Shown piece after piece: positions 38,101-53,100 of a stretch of 64,000 bases of DNA. The first letter of the stretch is position 1. Every line of letters starts with the position of its first letter. Below the pieces are notes generated by a model, which was not told the origin of the DNA, ran no database searches, and worked only from the letters and a program-made list of their open reading frames with translations. Made by a program: the position numbers and the translations under genes. Source of the stretch: Acridotheres tristis (taxonomy: Eukaryota; Chordata; Aves; Passeriformes; Sturnidae); contig CM072906.1 of the NCBI GenBank assembly GCA_037013685.1, forward strand, positions 4,873,001 to 4,937,000, given 5' to 3'.

Positions 38101-41100
38101 AATCAGTGCTGGTCAGAGCATCCCCGTTTTCTGCAGCCTGTCTCTTCCAGCAGATGTTTCCCCAAAGGAACAGCAAGATCCCCCAACTCTGAGGGGCTCC
38201 CCAGTCCCACCCATCCCATAGGCACTGGCACAGTCTGTACATCCAGCTGCAGGTGGATGGCAAGGAAGGATGGGTGTGTTCCTCTCCTTCACTGCAGTAT
38301 CTGCAGTGACTGCTCATCCCAGAGGGCATGGGTGTGCAGGGAAACCTCCTTGCCAGCTGGAAGTGGGTAACAAGTAACACAGCAGGCCCAAGCAGTCCCT
38401 GGAGGTCCTTGGAAAGGCTGGGGTGCCCTGTGGTGGCCAGCTGCATACACTAGAAGCACTTGGAGAGAACAGAACAAGCCACTTGCCCTCCTGCCTCCCA
38501 GACTGCAGTCAGGTCCCAGCCAGCAATGCTGGCACGGGGCAGAGAGTGGCTGCAGCATCCCAAGGCAGCACCAATCCATGGGGATGGCAGAGGCTGCCAG
38601 GCCCTGTGCCAGCATGGAGAGCACAGAGCCTGCCCAGAGACTCTGGCTTCCCCAAGCCCTGCAGCACCCAGCTGTGCCACAGACATCCCTGCCAGAGCAG
38701 CAACAACGCTAATGAGTCCTGACTAATTAGTGCCTCTGTTTAACACACCCCAGCTATTCACCGAGCCAGCTGCAATTCCACCAGAGCTGCCTCACCCCGT
38801 GTGGGACAGGGGTTGGCAGCAGCAGGAGGGAGGGAGAAGGGGCTCAGGAAGGGCACATTGCACCCACCACCAGCTGGTTGTGGTCAGTACAATGCTGAGT
38901 CTAGTCCTGGATGCAGAGCTCTTGCATGAGCTCTCCATGATGGAAAATCCTAAAGGGATGTGGCAAAGAACACACGATGCAGAAATTCAGGGCACAAAAC
39001 AAGCCTGTCACTGTCTGTTGGCAGCATCAGGGTCTGTGAAGGGAAAGAACAGTCTGGCCAAAAGTCAGGCTCAGTACCTGCACTGCAGAATAATGTTCTA
39101 AGCCCTGAGGGGTGTTGTACAAACACAGCTTGTTCCTAGAAGGGACTGAACATGTTCTGCATCCCAGCAGCAAGGCACTCCACAGGACTGGCACCCCAGC
39201 CCCCACCAACAGGAATCCTGCTTTTTAAAATAAGGGAAGACTTTAACAACCTAAACCACTGAAAGGTTCCCCTTCTCATGGGTCAGTGTGGGAAAGGGCT
39301 GATTTGCAAGTCTCAGCTGCAGCACATCCTGGGCAGGATCAGCTGGGACAAATCTTGCCATGCTGGATGGGAGAAGGAGATGCTTGATGCCCCTTCCCCC
39401 CATTCCATCCCTCCCGCTGCTGTTGCCTCTCTGCTCCTCTGGAGGTGTCCCAGCCCCAGCAGGTGGCATTGCAGAGCTGGCAGGGAGGTGACAGCCTGCC
39501 CTGGGGCTGAGCCAGCGCTGAGGAACTGCAAGAAGTGACGCTGATGGGGTGCACAGATACAGCCACTGGACACCCAGTGTGGTGTGTGCTGCTCTCACCT
39601 CCCAATCTTCCCACTCCCCTTTCCATGCCCTGCATTGCTGCTCTCCCCACTCAGCTCAGAAGTCACAAGACACGTCCTCCTGTTGACATCCCGCCCTTGC
39701 AGCATCCTGGCTGTTTGCACAGTGCCAGGGAGGGCTGGATGCTGGGAACAAGGCAGCACCTGGACCAACAGACCCCACACAGGAGAAGGCAGCAGCCAGC
39801 CAGGCTGTGTCTGTGGCCACGCTGTGACCTAAATACAGCTGTTTCATGTCACTAAGTAGCAGCAGGTGACTAACCTCAGTGCAGGCCTGGCCCTGGTTGT
39901 TCTGAGCTCCTCCAGCAACCGGGGCAAGGCAGTGTCTCTGTGGGAGGGTCTGGCCTCACCACAGCTCCCTTTTGGCACCGTACCCAGGGCACCCCCACCA
40001 CGCAGCCCCCATTCCTGCCCTTGCATGCTGCCCATGCTAGGAGTGAAGCAGCAGGAGTCACACAACCCCACCACAGAGCAGGAGCCTCATCCAGCCCCTC
40101 CAGCCACCCTCCTCTGCTCAGCTCTTCTCCTTCACCTCCCATTTTCCTTTGCTCCTCCTGTTCTTTGCTGCTTCTCCTGCCGCCCCTGCTTTCTCCTCCC
40201 CCTCGATCACACATCCTACTCCACATTTGCTCTCTCACTCCTTTTCACAGCTCTCTCCATAACGCATTTCCATAAAATACCTCCATCCCCATTTAATTTT
40301 TATTTTCCTGCCTCCTTCAGACAGCTTTGGACCTCATGGACTCCAAAGAGGGAGAAAAAAGTACAAAAAAACCTCCCTTGACAGGCAGGTGCCTCTTCCT
40401 CTCCACCTCTGGGCTCTTTCCTTTGTAGAGATCTCTCTGTTGAATATCTCCAGTTCCCACTTGGCTTATCCAAAGGGGGACATGCTGTAGGTTTGGTGGT
40501 GGTTGACACCCCTGTGCCATGGTTGGCAAACAACCTCTACAGCTACACCAGGCTGGATTCACACCTACCCCTGCAGAGTCCCAGGGCTGCTACACATGGA
40601 TGGGATCCAGGCTCTCAGCTGGGAGCTACAGGCTCTGCGAAGGTGAGGGGTGCCAGTGAGACATGAAGAGGAGAAATGAAAGCCCTACCCTGGAGGGGGC
40701 TTCACTCGGCAAGAGAGCCCCTTCCTGCCAGAGCACATCCATCTGAGAGTGCTCTACTCCACTGCTTTCCACCCCAGACTGAGGTGGAGAGAACAAATCC
40801 TCTGCAATTTGACCTAGAAAGCCCTACATAACTCAGGAGCCTGCTTATCTGGGAGATCCTTGTCATGCCATGACTCAATCATGACAAGCATGGCTCACTG
40901 CAGAGTACATACGGATTTGATGGTCTTCTTAATGGTCCCTCAGCTCTCAGACTCATCCCACCAACAACTCAGAAGGTCCTGGTATGTGGACACTCCCTAA
41001 GAGGGTGCAGCAGGATCACAAGGGGAGGCTGGTGGAGTCTGACATGCAGAGAACAGATCTGTTCCAGCTTTAATTTTGTGTGGAAACAAGCTGACCGACC

Positions 41101-44100
41101 ACAAGACCACACCTACTTTACCATGTTATTTTAGAGCCTGTCAGAGACGCTGCAGGTCAGGGGAGAGACATGTCCTGCTTCTCCCCTGGCTGGGATGAAC
41201 ATTGTCAGTCAAACCAGAAGAGCCAAGAGGGTGGAGGGGGATAGAGACAAGAGGAAAAGAGGAGGGGCAGAGAGATAAAGGAGATGGAAGCAAATACCAG
41301 AGTTTGAGCAAGAACTACCTTTCTTGGACACTTTCCTCCCCTCCTTAACTGAGCTGTGTTTTTTAGTGGCTTTATGGGTGCTGGCAGCTTGAGGCACACG
41401 GGTGAGGTGCACGGGCAGTCCGGCGGCTGACATCAGAATAGCTGTCATGCCTACAGTGGGTACGAGGTCAACATGCAGGAAAGAAACAATGGGGAAACAC
41501 ATTCATTAAAAAAAAAAACAACTTTAACCTTTCAAAGAAAATAAAAATAAAGTAAAATAAAATAAACCCTAAGTCTTTAGTTCTGAGGGCATAAAACGTC
41601 CAAGAGGTAACAGGGTTGGAGTCAGCACAAGGTGAGGATCTGGAGGTTTTCAGAGGGAGGAGCCCAGGCAGCAAATTAAGGGAGGGAAATGTGGACACAT
41701 GTCTTGTCTGTGACCCTCTGTGCTGGTGTGTAAAGAAGACCTTCCTCTTTGGGCACTAGGGCTTCTCAAGCACCCAGTCTGCTGTGGCGTGGAGTCCTCC
41801 TGTTGACTGGAGCCTTGGAAGCAGCACTGAAGGATGAAGGGCATCACCCATAACCCCTAAAGTCACTTATTGCAACAGTGTCACACTGAAGCAATCCCAG
41901 AGTGCAGCTGAGCTGCCTTCAAACACCACGGCAGAACTGCCCCACACAGCCCCCCACTCACCCCAGAGCCTCTCCTCCCTGGTGCTCTGGTTTCCCCTCA
42001 CACTCCCTGCAGCAATGCAATCCTCATCCTCCCCCATCCCAGCCAGCTGTATCCATGGGATGCAGTTTGAGAAAACTAATGAATCATTAAAAAGGACAGC
42101 CATTCCCTGAAGGTAAAATTGGCACACAGAAAGCTACAGGACTGATCATGCTGATCCAAGATGATGTTTGCCTGTGAAACCCAGGTTGGTTACTAATCAT
42201 AACATTTCCAAGGTAGCATACAGCTCTCACATTTACATCCAAGAGAACACCTGCTTTTGCTTTCCCAAGAGCAACTTCCCACCTGCAACAGTCAGCATCA
42301 GAAATAATAAAAAAATGCTTACACAGTTGCAAAACAACAGCAGAAAACCTGAAAGCCAGCATTTCCCCAAAAATCCCCTCTGAGGGCAAACCATGCAAAC
42401 CACATCCTAATGCTGCAGACATTCCTGCTCAGTAATGCATGGCCAAAGCTGAGACTTCCAAGCATTTTATTTTTGCAAGCTTCTATTCAGTCATATAGGA
42501 AAAGGAAGATTCTAGAGCACATTTGTTCAGGACAAAAATGAGGCACCTTGCCCACACATGACTGAAAATCAAGTTATGATGGGAAGCATCAGCTTTGTGT
42601 GCAAGTGGTAAGACTATTTTCTGCCTCAAATATGCAACCAGTCAAGAACGTGTGTCCTGTGACTACAAATCCCCTGTGCAAAGCCTGTGTCAGTGCCTCA
42701 CAAGCAGAATTACTCCTACACAGTGCTGACCGCAATTTGTACCTCCTTTTCCTAAAGTCTGAGCACAAATATTCCAGAAGCTGTTCAACTCCTTTCTTGA
42801 CAACCAAAGTTGAATGCTTTTACTAAAACTTTCCCATTTAAGGGAAAGACAGACAGAAGGGGTTTCACCAGAGTGGGAGTGGGACAGAGATGGAACAAGG
42901 AATTTCCCCAAATTACCCAAGAACTTTTGGAAGAGCTGGGCTGACCACAAGACCAGGCTGTCCAATGGATGGTGAAATGCACTTCCAAATGGAAACAGGT
43001 AACCAGGCAGCAATGGATCACCCTCAAAGGGGATCTAGAGTTCTCCCAGCTCCCAGGAATAGCAGAACCAGAGGAGGACCTCCAAAGCATACAAATACTG
43101 GGTTAGTACCCCTTGCCCTACTGGCAGCACCAGGCACAGCCAGGGAGAGCTCACCAGATCCAGAAATTTCACCAACAAAGTAACTCCCTTTAAGTCCTAA
43201 CTAAAGGCCACAAGCCTATTGCAAGCTCTCAACCCATCAAAGCCAGCAGTCCACTACTCCCAGGGAGCCTTAAGGAGGAGCTTAAATGTCCCCAAAACGA
43301 AAGCTGCTTGTTTTATTCATGAGTACAACTGAGACCCAAAGCCCAGCAGCAGCACCAGAGCTGCCTCCTGCACCTTTCAGATCCTTTCCCCTTCCAGCAG
43401 AGAACAGTCAGCTATTCCAAGAAGAGCAGCAGCAACTCCGACTAGAGAGGCTGGAGGAATAATATTCTTGAGAGACAGGGAAGATCTCCCACCACAGCTG
43501 GGGAAATCATCAGAGTCTGACCCCATCGAGGCTGCACAATACTATTCCTAAAACTGGTGCAGAAAAAGAACAAGAAAGTTGTCTCTAAAAAAGCTGTTTC
43601 TAAGCAGTGCAATAGCACTGATGGCATAGACTGACATTTGAAAAGCGAGTCCAAAGACTAACAGGGATTATCACCACCCACGCACAGCTGTCTGATAGGC
43701 AAATGCAAAATTAATGTGTTCTTCTGAAGAGATCAATACTGTCTTGCTAACATTAGCAGGCAGAGCCCAGAAAAAAACAGAAAACAGAAGCACAGGCTGA
43801 ACAACTGGCTTCAGACTCCCAATGGCAGAGGGCAACAAAATTCAGACCAAGCAAAAAGCAGGAGCCACAGAACCTCAGGTGAGTTTAGCTACTCTACAAC
43901 ACAGCCCCCCTTGTACCTGGAATAACAAGTCCAAAACTGCTTGTCAGCATCATGAATGACAAAACAAAAAAACAACCAAAATCCCACCACTGGTTACTCA
44001 AACTTTCTTTTGTTTTTTTGAGCTGCATACCCATCAGCTCTAACTCCACACACACATACATGCACAGGGACCAGGAGAATTACCTCAAGTCAATGTTCTC

Positions 44101-47100
44101 CTATTTTAAATTGGTCAAGAAAAGGTGTAAGTGGGAAATTACCTTTTCTTGGCCAATTTTTGACCGGCTGCTGCCTTAGGAGCTACATGCAATGAATTAT
44201 CTTCTGCAGATTCAAGTCAAGAGAGCATTCAAGAAGGTTCTGGTGTTACATTGCTCTGCTGCCTCATGTCAACCCCCAGTAGCAATGCTGCCTTTGAAGT
44301 TCAAATACAATACTGGAAATCTCTGCATTAACAATCCTCCCTCAAGTTTGGTGACTGGAATCCCCAGGAAGGGACATCCTTGACCCAGGCCTTAGGTGGG
44401 AATGTGTTTTCCTACAAGGTGCCAAAACAATACAGACACACATCACATCTGCAGACTAAGTCTCCAATTCTCGTAGTTGGGGCAGACACAACAATTTCAA
44501 GTCAGAACATGTTCCAGGCATCTGTGCAGCCCTGGACCTGGATAAATTCTCACCTGAATACAAGCTGCAACGTGACAAGCTTGTCCAGACCAAGACTGCT
44601 TTGGAAATGTTCCTAGGAGAGCTCCTGCTCACTAGCTAGGCCAGGAGCTTGAAAAATATTGTCTTATATGTTCACACCTTCTATTGGGCTCTGGGTTTCT
44701 TCCCTACAAGGACTGCAGGAGGGAGGAAACAAAAAGTCTTGCAAAGAATCCTTTGGGATCTGATCTGATTCTATGTGTGCAATAACCACATGCAGAACTG
44801 CCTTTTTTCTCTTGCTCAAAGTCTCTTACTTGGCCAGAAATACAACATTAGTGGCTCCTTGGGGTAAAATTATTTTCACTGGAGCTATGACAACATCCAC
44901 CAACTTCTTTCATACTGCTGTGTAAATTAGGGACTTTTTGTAATATCCTGTGCAGAAGCTGAGCACAGGAAAAACACCCTGACATTATGTAATGAGTGCT
45001 GGCCACACAATCACTCACATCCAGCCCAACATGCCCCTCTGGCCACCAGCTCTGGTCACTGACTTGGATTTGCACAGGCCTCAGACTGGTTCAGGGCAGA
45101 GCTTACCTTCAGATAATGTGAGATCTCAGAAAAGCATCTCTAACTTGTACAGTTATATCCACCAGCAAAATCAGTATTGTTAGTACATCCCCAAATGCCC
45201 CAGCTCCACCAATCATGCAAACAAGAAACATCCAGTTTTATTTAACAAAAAGTTCCTTTTCAGACTTTGTCTTAAATATAGTATTAGAAGGGCCTTTATA
45301 TGAGCACCTTGCCACCCCCCAACCCCAAGGCACACCAGGTAAACTACATTATTCCCAGGAAATGTTAGTCCAGCTGATCCTTAAACACCAATACTGTGGT
45401 TAAACAGTTTGCTTAGACCTGTTTGGCATTTCATTGTACTGATCAAATACTTGAGGGAAAAGGAAAAGCTTAAAGATGAGTTTCCACATGCACTTTGAAG
45501 TATTAAAATAGCAGAAAGCAGGGAAAAATTATACTTTTTTTGTACAAAGCATGGTTTTAAAGTCAGCTTCATGATTTCTGGGATCCCAAGAGGTGCTTTC
45601 AGAAGACATGGGGTTGACAGTGTTACAAAATCCCTCGCTCAAATCCCCAAGCACCCATCACACAAACAAAACCCAGCTCCTAATTCAGACTCACAGGATT
45701 CCTCATCTCCTGTTTAGCCACCAGAACTTCCCTCTGCATCCAAGAGATGCACCTGCAGCATTTCTCAACATCACCCATGAGACTGAGGGGTTGTATCTGT
45801 CCAGCTTCAAAACAGAGCCAAAGCTTCTGAGTTGCCAGGGGATGGAGACCAAGACACCTTTCCCAAAATAAAGCCTCCTTCATTTACATCTGAGACTTCT
45901 CTCCCCCTCACAACATTGTCCCCTCAGCCTTCTCCAGTGATGTTGTAAGAAGCAGTCATGCAGCAGGGACTGGAGGAATAAAAGGAGTGCAGCCTGTGTT
46001 AGATAATAACCTGAGTAATGAGTAACTTGCACACCACCAGCAAGATTTTAATTATGAACAAAATACCACTTTCCAGAAGAAGTTTTAAAAACAGAGAGCA
46101 GAGCATAGAGAGGAAGAAGGTGCCCCTAAAGACTCAGCCAATTAATATTTCAGGAAAACTTTTCCTTTTTATAAGAACTCCATTGCTTGCTTTTCACCAG
46201 AAATATCCCCAGAGATTTATTTTCCTTCTGCTCCCTAATTAACTTGTATTAATCTTCCCTCTGCTACTATGTGACTTTGAGGACTCAGATTCAGATTTCC
46301 CTCCTCCCTTGCACCTCTGAGGTGTGGCACACTTGGCAGAAGGCAGCACAGCACCCATAGCTGTGTCTTGTGAAGACCTGGATCTAAGCAGACCCTGGTC
46401 CCAAGGAGCTGCTTCTGCACTTCCCTGTATTCCTGTGTGCCTCAGGGAGAGATAGAGAATATTAAAATGAGTAATTATCCCTTCTTTTACACCCCCAGAC
46501 TGCAGCAACAGAGATACCAATTACAAATTTAACCATTTTATTGTATTAAATGGTGGCAAATGGCTTATTCTATTGGGATTTCCTACAGCTTTTTCTATCT
46601 AAACATGGCACCACAAGGCATAAACGGATGGCACATATTCACCTCCTGTACATGGAGCATGAGATCACAGGTAACAACATTAACACAGCCTGGATTCATC
46701 AGGGCTCTTCAGCTCTGTGCTTTATTTACCTTTATGTGATTAAGTACCTAATTACACAGTCTGTACTAACAGCCAGGGCATGAAAGGCAGGGCTGTTATA
46801 ATCAAGGCCAGTTCTGCTCAGGTCACCCACCCAGACAAGGCCTGAGCTTGACTTTGCACCTCGTTTCCACAGTGATTTGCTAAGGAGGAGACAGATGGGC
46901 TGCATGCTGCCAGAGGACACCTGTGTTAGTCTTCATGCAATGCCAGCTTGGCTACAGACACGTGCAAGGCAGTTTGCATGATGGTGCCAACATTAAATGA
47001 AGGGGAACATCAATCCTGGGGACCCTTTTCAGTCACGGCAAAACCTGGCACTCGAGAAGAGACCAAACACCTTTTCTGGAATAAGGTGGGAACCATTGTC

Positions 47101-50100
47101 TTGAAAAGCAAGAATGTAACTGTCTCTGCTTGCTGAGGAGCAAAGTTTGGTATCCCAGGAGCTAATAACCTCAAGAGACCATGCATGGACAAGAGACAGA
47201 GGAAGGAGAGGGTTAACAGACATTCTATAGTGTCTGAAATAGAGAAGACTCCAGAAAATACCAGACATCAGATGTTTAGTACTCCTCTAGCAGGTCATGA
47301 TCCAGTTTTGAGAGCATAGAGACCTCTGCTCTGGGCAGAGCACCCAAATCCCCCCAGATCCACCACAACAGGCTCATTGGTTTGGCACTGGCTGAGCCAA
47401 AACACAGCAAAGGTTTTGGTACACTCGCTTTTGGTACAGCAACACTTCCACAGGAAACTTACAGCACAAATTGTCATTTTCAAGGCGATGCCATTTCAAT
47501 TCTAACAGGCAAATCTACTCTGAAAAGGAGCATTGAAAACTAATGCTTTCATCCCTCCCAGACACACTCCTCAGTATATTTAGTACTGTGTTCACAGGTT
47601 TGGATAACAAGCAAATCTGTATTCTGCAGCACCAGGACACAATGATTCAACTTCTGTCTCCCCTTTCCCAAGACAAGGCATCAGAATCTTCTTTAAGCTA
47701 AAGACTACCTGAGCTTTTTAAATAAGACTACATTGTAAAAAATTATATTCAAAACCACAAAAAAATCTCACATCACTCTTCTCCTTTGACTTTAAAAAAG
47801 CAGAAAATAGCAGCTAGCACTGAGCTTGATTCACATGCCCTTTCCTTTGCTACTTCCTCATCCACATGTACAGAAGATGTATGGCCATGCCTCAAATAAT
47901 CCCACTTATTTTGAAAGACTCAGGATGAGAAAAACAGTTATTAAGGTTTGTCTGTCCCATTCTCCCCCAAATCTGCCCTCTTCGCTTTTCTGAAAAGTCT
48001 TTGGGTCTAATACCTTAAACAGCCAGCAACATTTCTAATTCTTTCCAAAAGTGAAAAAGGGAAAGTAAATGCTACAGAAAGGCAAATCTCTCATTCACCT
48101 AATCCTAAAGATCGAACAAATAAAGAACAGGGGAGTTCTTACCTGCCAGGGCCTGGCTCACTTTGCTGGGTTTGGGCATCTTTACAGGCAGGGTCTGGGC
48201 ACTAGATAAAAAAAAAAGAGATGTCTTTAATAGCAAGGATCAGAGACAAACAAAATAGAGACAAATCAGCAATGCACTGCTTCCTCCTGAGTGCCAGGGC
48301 CCTGGATACATATTAACAAGGATTAATTGCTCAGATGAGCCCCAACTGGGACCCTCACCCATGCACCCTTCTCCCACTGGTCCAGCAGCTGTATTTAAGG
48401 AGCTGTGTCCTTGCCAGAACTTTCTCCTGGATTTACTTACCTGCAAAGGGGGGGGGCCTTAGAGCTATGCTGTATGCAGCTGCTTCCAGCCCCATCTTCT
48501 CCTAAATCACCCATTCTTCCTGCTGCACCCTGCTCTGATCCTGCTCTTGCCACTCCCCCACAGAGATCCTATGAGCAGCCAACCTGCACTACACATCCAG
48601 AGGGATGTGGGGATGAGGGAGGAAAGGCTGAAGGAGACCTAAAAGAGCTCAGCCCGTTTTCATTTGGAAATCAAGAGAATATGGACACCAAACATGCCTT
48701 TCAGGCTCCTCACCTACTTGTTCTGGCAGTGCTGGCAGATGTATTTCAACTTTGGGATACATGGGCAGCCAGGGTTAGGCCACTAGCTGGCAGCAGGAGT
48801 TAGGCAGGAAAGGGGAGCAGCAGCATCAACACTGATGAGAAGTCACTAGAGAAGGAAGCAAGCTGGATCTGCACATCAGCAGAGCAGGAACACTTGAAAT
48901 CCAAGTGCTGCACAGAGAAGCCATCCATGGATTTTTGTCTCAGGTGGCCCATGTGCCTGGGATGGATGAGGCTCATGCACCTCACAGCAGTTAATACATG
49001 GTGCAGTCAGACAAGAGCCTCCAAGGACTCCCCAAAATTACACAAACCTGGCCAGCTGCTTAGGAATTCAAAGACTAAGGTGGTCAAGAGCCCAAATCTC
49101 ATTCATCATTTAGGGGAAACCTTCTTCTGTCCAGCTGAGATGCAAGAGCTGCCCTGCCCAAAATGATACCACAGAGGTCCCTCCTTTCTGTCTTGCTAAA
49201 ATATTTGCTCATGTTTCCATGACAATGACCAGGGCTGAAAAGACTTTTGAGTGACACATGGCTGTTTTCCTCTCCCCTCTCCTACCTGTCACAGTTTGGA
49301 ATAGGTTCCCACACCTGGGCTGGCATCCCTGAAGAGCCCTGGGCAGGACCCAGGGCTTGGTGCAGCTCTGGCAGCCTGGCCAAGTGACATCAGCACTCCC
49401 AGGTCCTTATAAAGCTCTCCGGGCCACAGGGATTTCCCTCCTGCCTCCTTCAAAGGCTGTGCTTTCCCCTCTGCTGCCCCAAATTTTGCAATGCTTTCAA
49501 ATGATGCAATGGACTCTGCTGGCTACAGCACAAACTCACCAAACACAAGGGAAATCTTCCCTGTGATTTCATAGGGCTCTAAATCAGACGTCTTTATGAC
49601 TTTTTCCTGATTCACCCTCTTTGTCACAGCTCATTCTCGGGTATTTCTCTACTTCTTTATCTCATCCCTTTGCTTCATCTCTGCCCTTATGATCCTCTTC
49701 AGAAGACGGCAAGGAGCAGGACTCCTTGTTCTCCAGTTGCAGACATGAAGGATATTTGAGGACCAGGAACTTGAGAGAACTGCTCCCAAAAAATCAGAGA
49801 CATTGGACCTTCCCTCATTTTCTCCTGAGAAGCCAAGAAGATACCACAGAGCCTGGGCACCCTCTCCACTCCAGCCTGTGACTGATACAGAACAGTTTGT
49901 GTTTTGTTTTCATACCCTGAGATAAAGCAGCATCTTGGGAACTTTCACTTCCTCATGGAAGTTAGAAATAAAATAAAACAAAGCTGAACCTTCCACTGTG
50001 CCAGGAAAACAGGTGGGGACAGGGAATCCTCCCAACAGGCTGGAGCACAGGGTCATTACACATGAGGCTGGAGAAAGCAAACCCAGAGCTGCCCTGGGAA

Positions 50101-53100
50101 GGGAATCACTGGTAACCATGCTTAGAAAACATGGCAGAGAAATCCTTCACTCTTCTTTCCTAATTGTGCGACTCAAATCCATGTCATCCACGAGTCAGAA
50201 CTTGTATTAAGTTGTCCTGGTTTTAGCTGGGATGGAGTTAATTTCTTTCCTAATAGCTGGTACAGTGCTGTGTTTTAGATTTAGGATGAGAATAACGCTG
50301 ATAACACAGGGATGTTTGAGTTGTTGCTGAGCAGTATTTACACTAAGTGAGGCCTTTTCTGCTCCTCAACCCACCCCAGCAGTGAGAAAGCTGAGGGGTA
50401 CAAGAAGCTGAGAGGGGACTCAGCTGGGACACCTGACCCCAAGTGATCCAAGGAATATTCCAGACTACAGGACGTCATGACCAGGGGAAAACTGACTGGG
50501 AACTGCTGCTTGTGAGTGGCTTGGCATTGGTCAATGGGTGTGAGCAATTGCTTAGAGCATCACTTGTTTTGTACGTTTTAATTATCAACATTATTATTTT
50601 CCTTCCCTTCTCTGTCCTGTTAAACTGTCCTTATTTTAACACACAATTTTTACTTTTACTTTTTTCTTCTAATTCTCTCCCCCCTTCCCCTGGGGGAGGA
50701 TGGACTGAGTGAAGGGGTTGTATGGTGATTAACTGTCTGCTGGGTTAAACCTGATGTGAGAAGAGCCCTTGAGATCTACAGAAAGAAACAGATAAGCACT
50801 TGATGCATTTGCAAGCAATCAAGTTTGGGAAGCTGTGAGTGTAAATTACCATCCATGAGCCAGGAAACAGTCACTGATCAGCTGCACTCCTGGTGTAAAG
50901 GCAAAGTTTGTCAGATTTGTCTGCTGGAGGCTTTCAGCCAACTGATGTGATGATGGAGAAACCAAGTACTTCTTATTTCACTAAATACACAGATTCATTA
51001 GCAGCAGCTCAGCTAACAGTGCTGTGGGATGTGCTGACCCATCCACTCTGTACCGTGGGAGCAGGGCTGCCACACTCCCTGAGTTCTGTTACAACTGCAG
51101 AAAGCCCAAAGGCTGATGAAATCAAGGGAAATCCACACTGCTCTGAGGTACCACAACACTGCCTGGGCAGGTCTGCAGCCACAGTGCGTGGGAGGAAGTG
51201 CTGCTGTGCCAAAAAAGGTGAAGAAATACTACTCAGAGCCTACCCTGGGTCTGAAGAGGGGGTCTGGGGGGAGGAAGGGGATGAGGTAACAAGGAAGAAT
51301 ATTGCTATTGTAGTGTAACATGGACTGTGCATCCAATAATGGAACAGCACAAGCTCAAGATATTCCAGCACTACCATGCCAGTGCTGGAATGGGGAGAGG
51401 TCCTGGTCAATTATTGAAAGCAGCTCAGTTAGGAGAAAAAATGGGTGTTTTGGGTAAGGGAGATCTGGGTAGCATCAGGGCAAGAAAAAGCACTGGAGTG
51501 TGGAGCGACAAGGAGGAGTCACTGAGACACCTGCTCCTGCTGCCCATGGAAATTTCTTACCAGGCAGTGCCTTTGACTCCTGGCCAAGTGTTCTTACAGG
51601 TGCTTGCAACACCTGAAAGTCAACGCCTGAATTCTCTGAATGTGTCTTAGTATTGATTCCTCCTTCCTGGTCCAATTTTGTCCTGCTGTTCGCTGCTGCT
51701 CCTGCTCTCCCACTGCTCTGTGTGCTGGTGTTCCTGAGGTTAACAGTGATCACCAGATTGTGAATAAAAGGATGCAAAGTAAGACAATGTCCTCGGAGAT
51801 TCAGCAAGAAGATCATGGTAAGAATTCTCACCACTGGTTCCAGGCAGTCTGCTATGGGAGGCACACAGGGCAGACTGAGATTTCAGCATGACAAACCCAC
51901 TCACTTCTCCAGAATTTCAAGAATCTGCAACACCAGTGAGACAGCAAAGCACAAGTCCAGCAAGAAACTGTGGATTCAACAGCTTGGAATCCAGGGCTGC
52001 TGCCATTTCAAACACTGGGTGGCCAGGTTAGAGCCATCACCTGAGCCACACGTGCACAATACCCACATGGAGCAGAACTGGGGAAGCCTGTAGGAACTCA
52101 CCCTCTCCACCTGATATGGCTCTTTCTTCCTTCCTCTCCCCTGCACACAACCAGCAGGCCACAGGTCTCTGTATCATGGCATCTTTGTAGCCCTCTGGGC
52201 AACAGCCAAGACTTCTCACAGATCAGGGCAGCATCCAGCCCTGCTTGACACTAAGTGCTACCACAATACCTTAAGGTCCAAAGCCCTTCCCAGGGCTCAC
52301 CGAGTGTCAGGTGACATCAGTGACCCACCTGGTGGTAGCACCACGCTGGCTAAAAGGGCTGCAGTGGGTACAGTGGAACCAGCACCAGAAGAGCTCCTCA
52401 CCACCCAAGGAGTTCATGGGAATGCCTACGGACAAAACTGAAGGGTACAAAGGCGAAGAGAAAAAAGGAAAAGTCCTGGTTGGGGGCCTTCCTTATCCTA
52501 TAAAGCACTGACTATGAGTTGTTCCCCATGAGAGATTTGGAGTGCAGCACCAGATCTTTCTTAAGAACACCCCAATTCTGTCAGCATCCTTTTCCAGGTC
52601 CCAAGAACCCTATTCCCCCTAATTTTATACAAAATCCTGCCCCCATGAGCTGCCTGCCTTATTTGTAGGCACACAGAGACGAGCAGCCAAAGCCATATAA
52701 GCTCAGAGAAGCCTGCAGAGCTACTGCAGGGATTTGCCTGGCTGGGACACTAATTAATATCCCTCAGAAGATTGCTTCCTGCAGCTTTACTCGCTCATAT
52801 TACAAACAGGGCACTCCTTACTGTGCTTCAGGAGTGCCTTACTCTGTAATTAACACAGTGCAAGGAACAGGGGAGCTCTTGCCCTAGGGAATTGATGCTT
52901 TCCCATGTGGGGTGGGAAGGATTTACCAGGGAACCTGGTTAACAATGCTGAGGTAAAGACATAACCCTTGCCATGGCACACTCCATGTGCAGATTCCAGT
53001 GCTGTCTGTGAGAGAAGCCAGATTCATTAACTGTGTTTAATTCACCAGAGGAAATTAATGCACCAAGAAGAAAATAACTTGCCCACATATATGCAATTCA

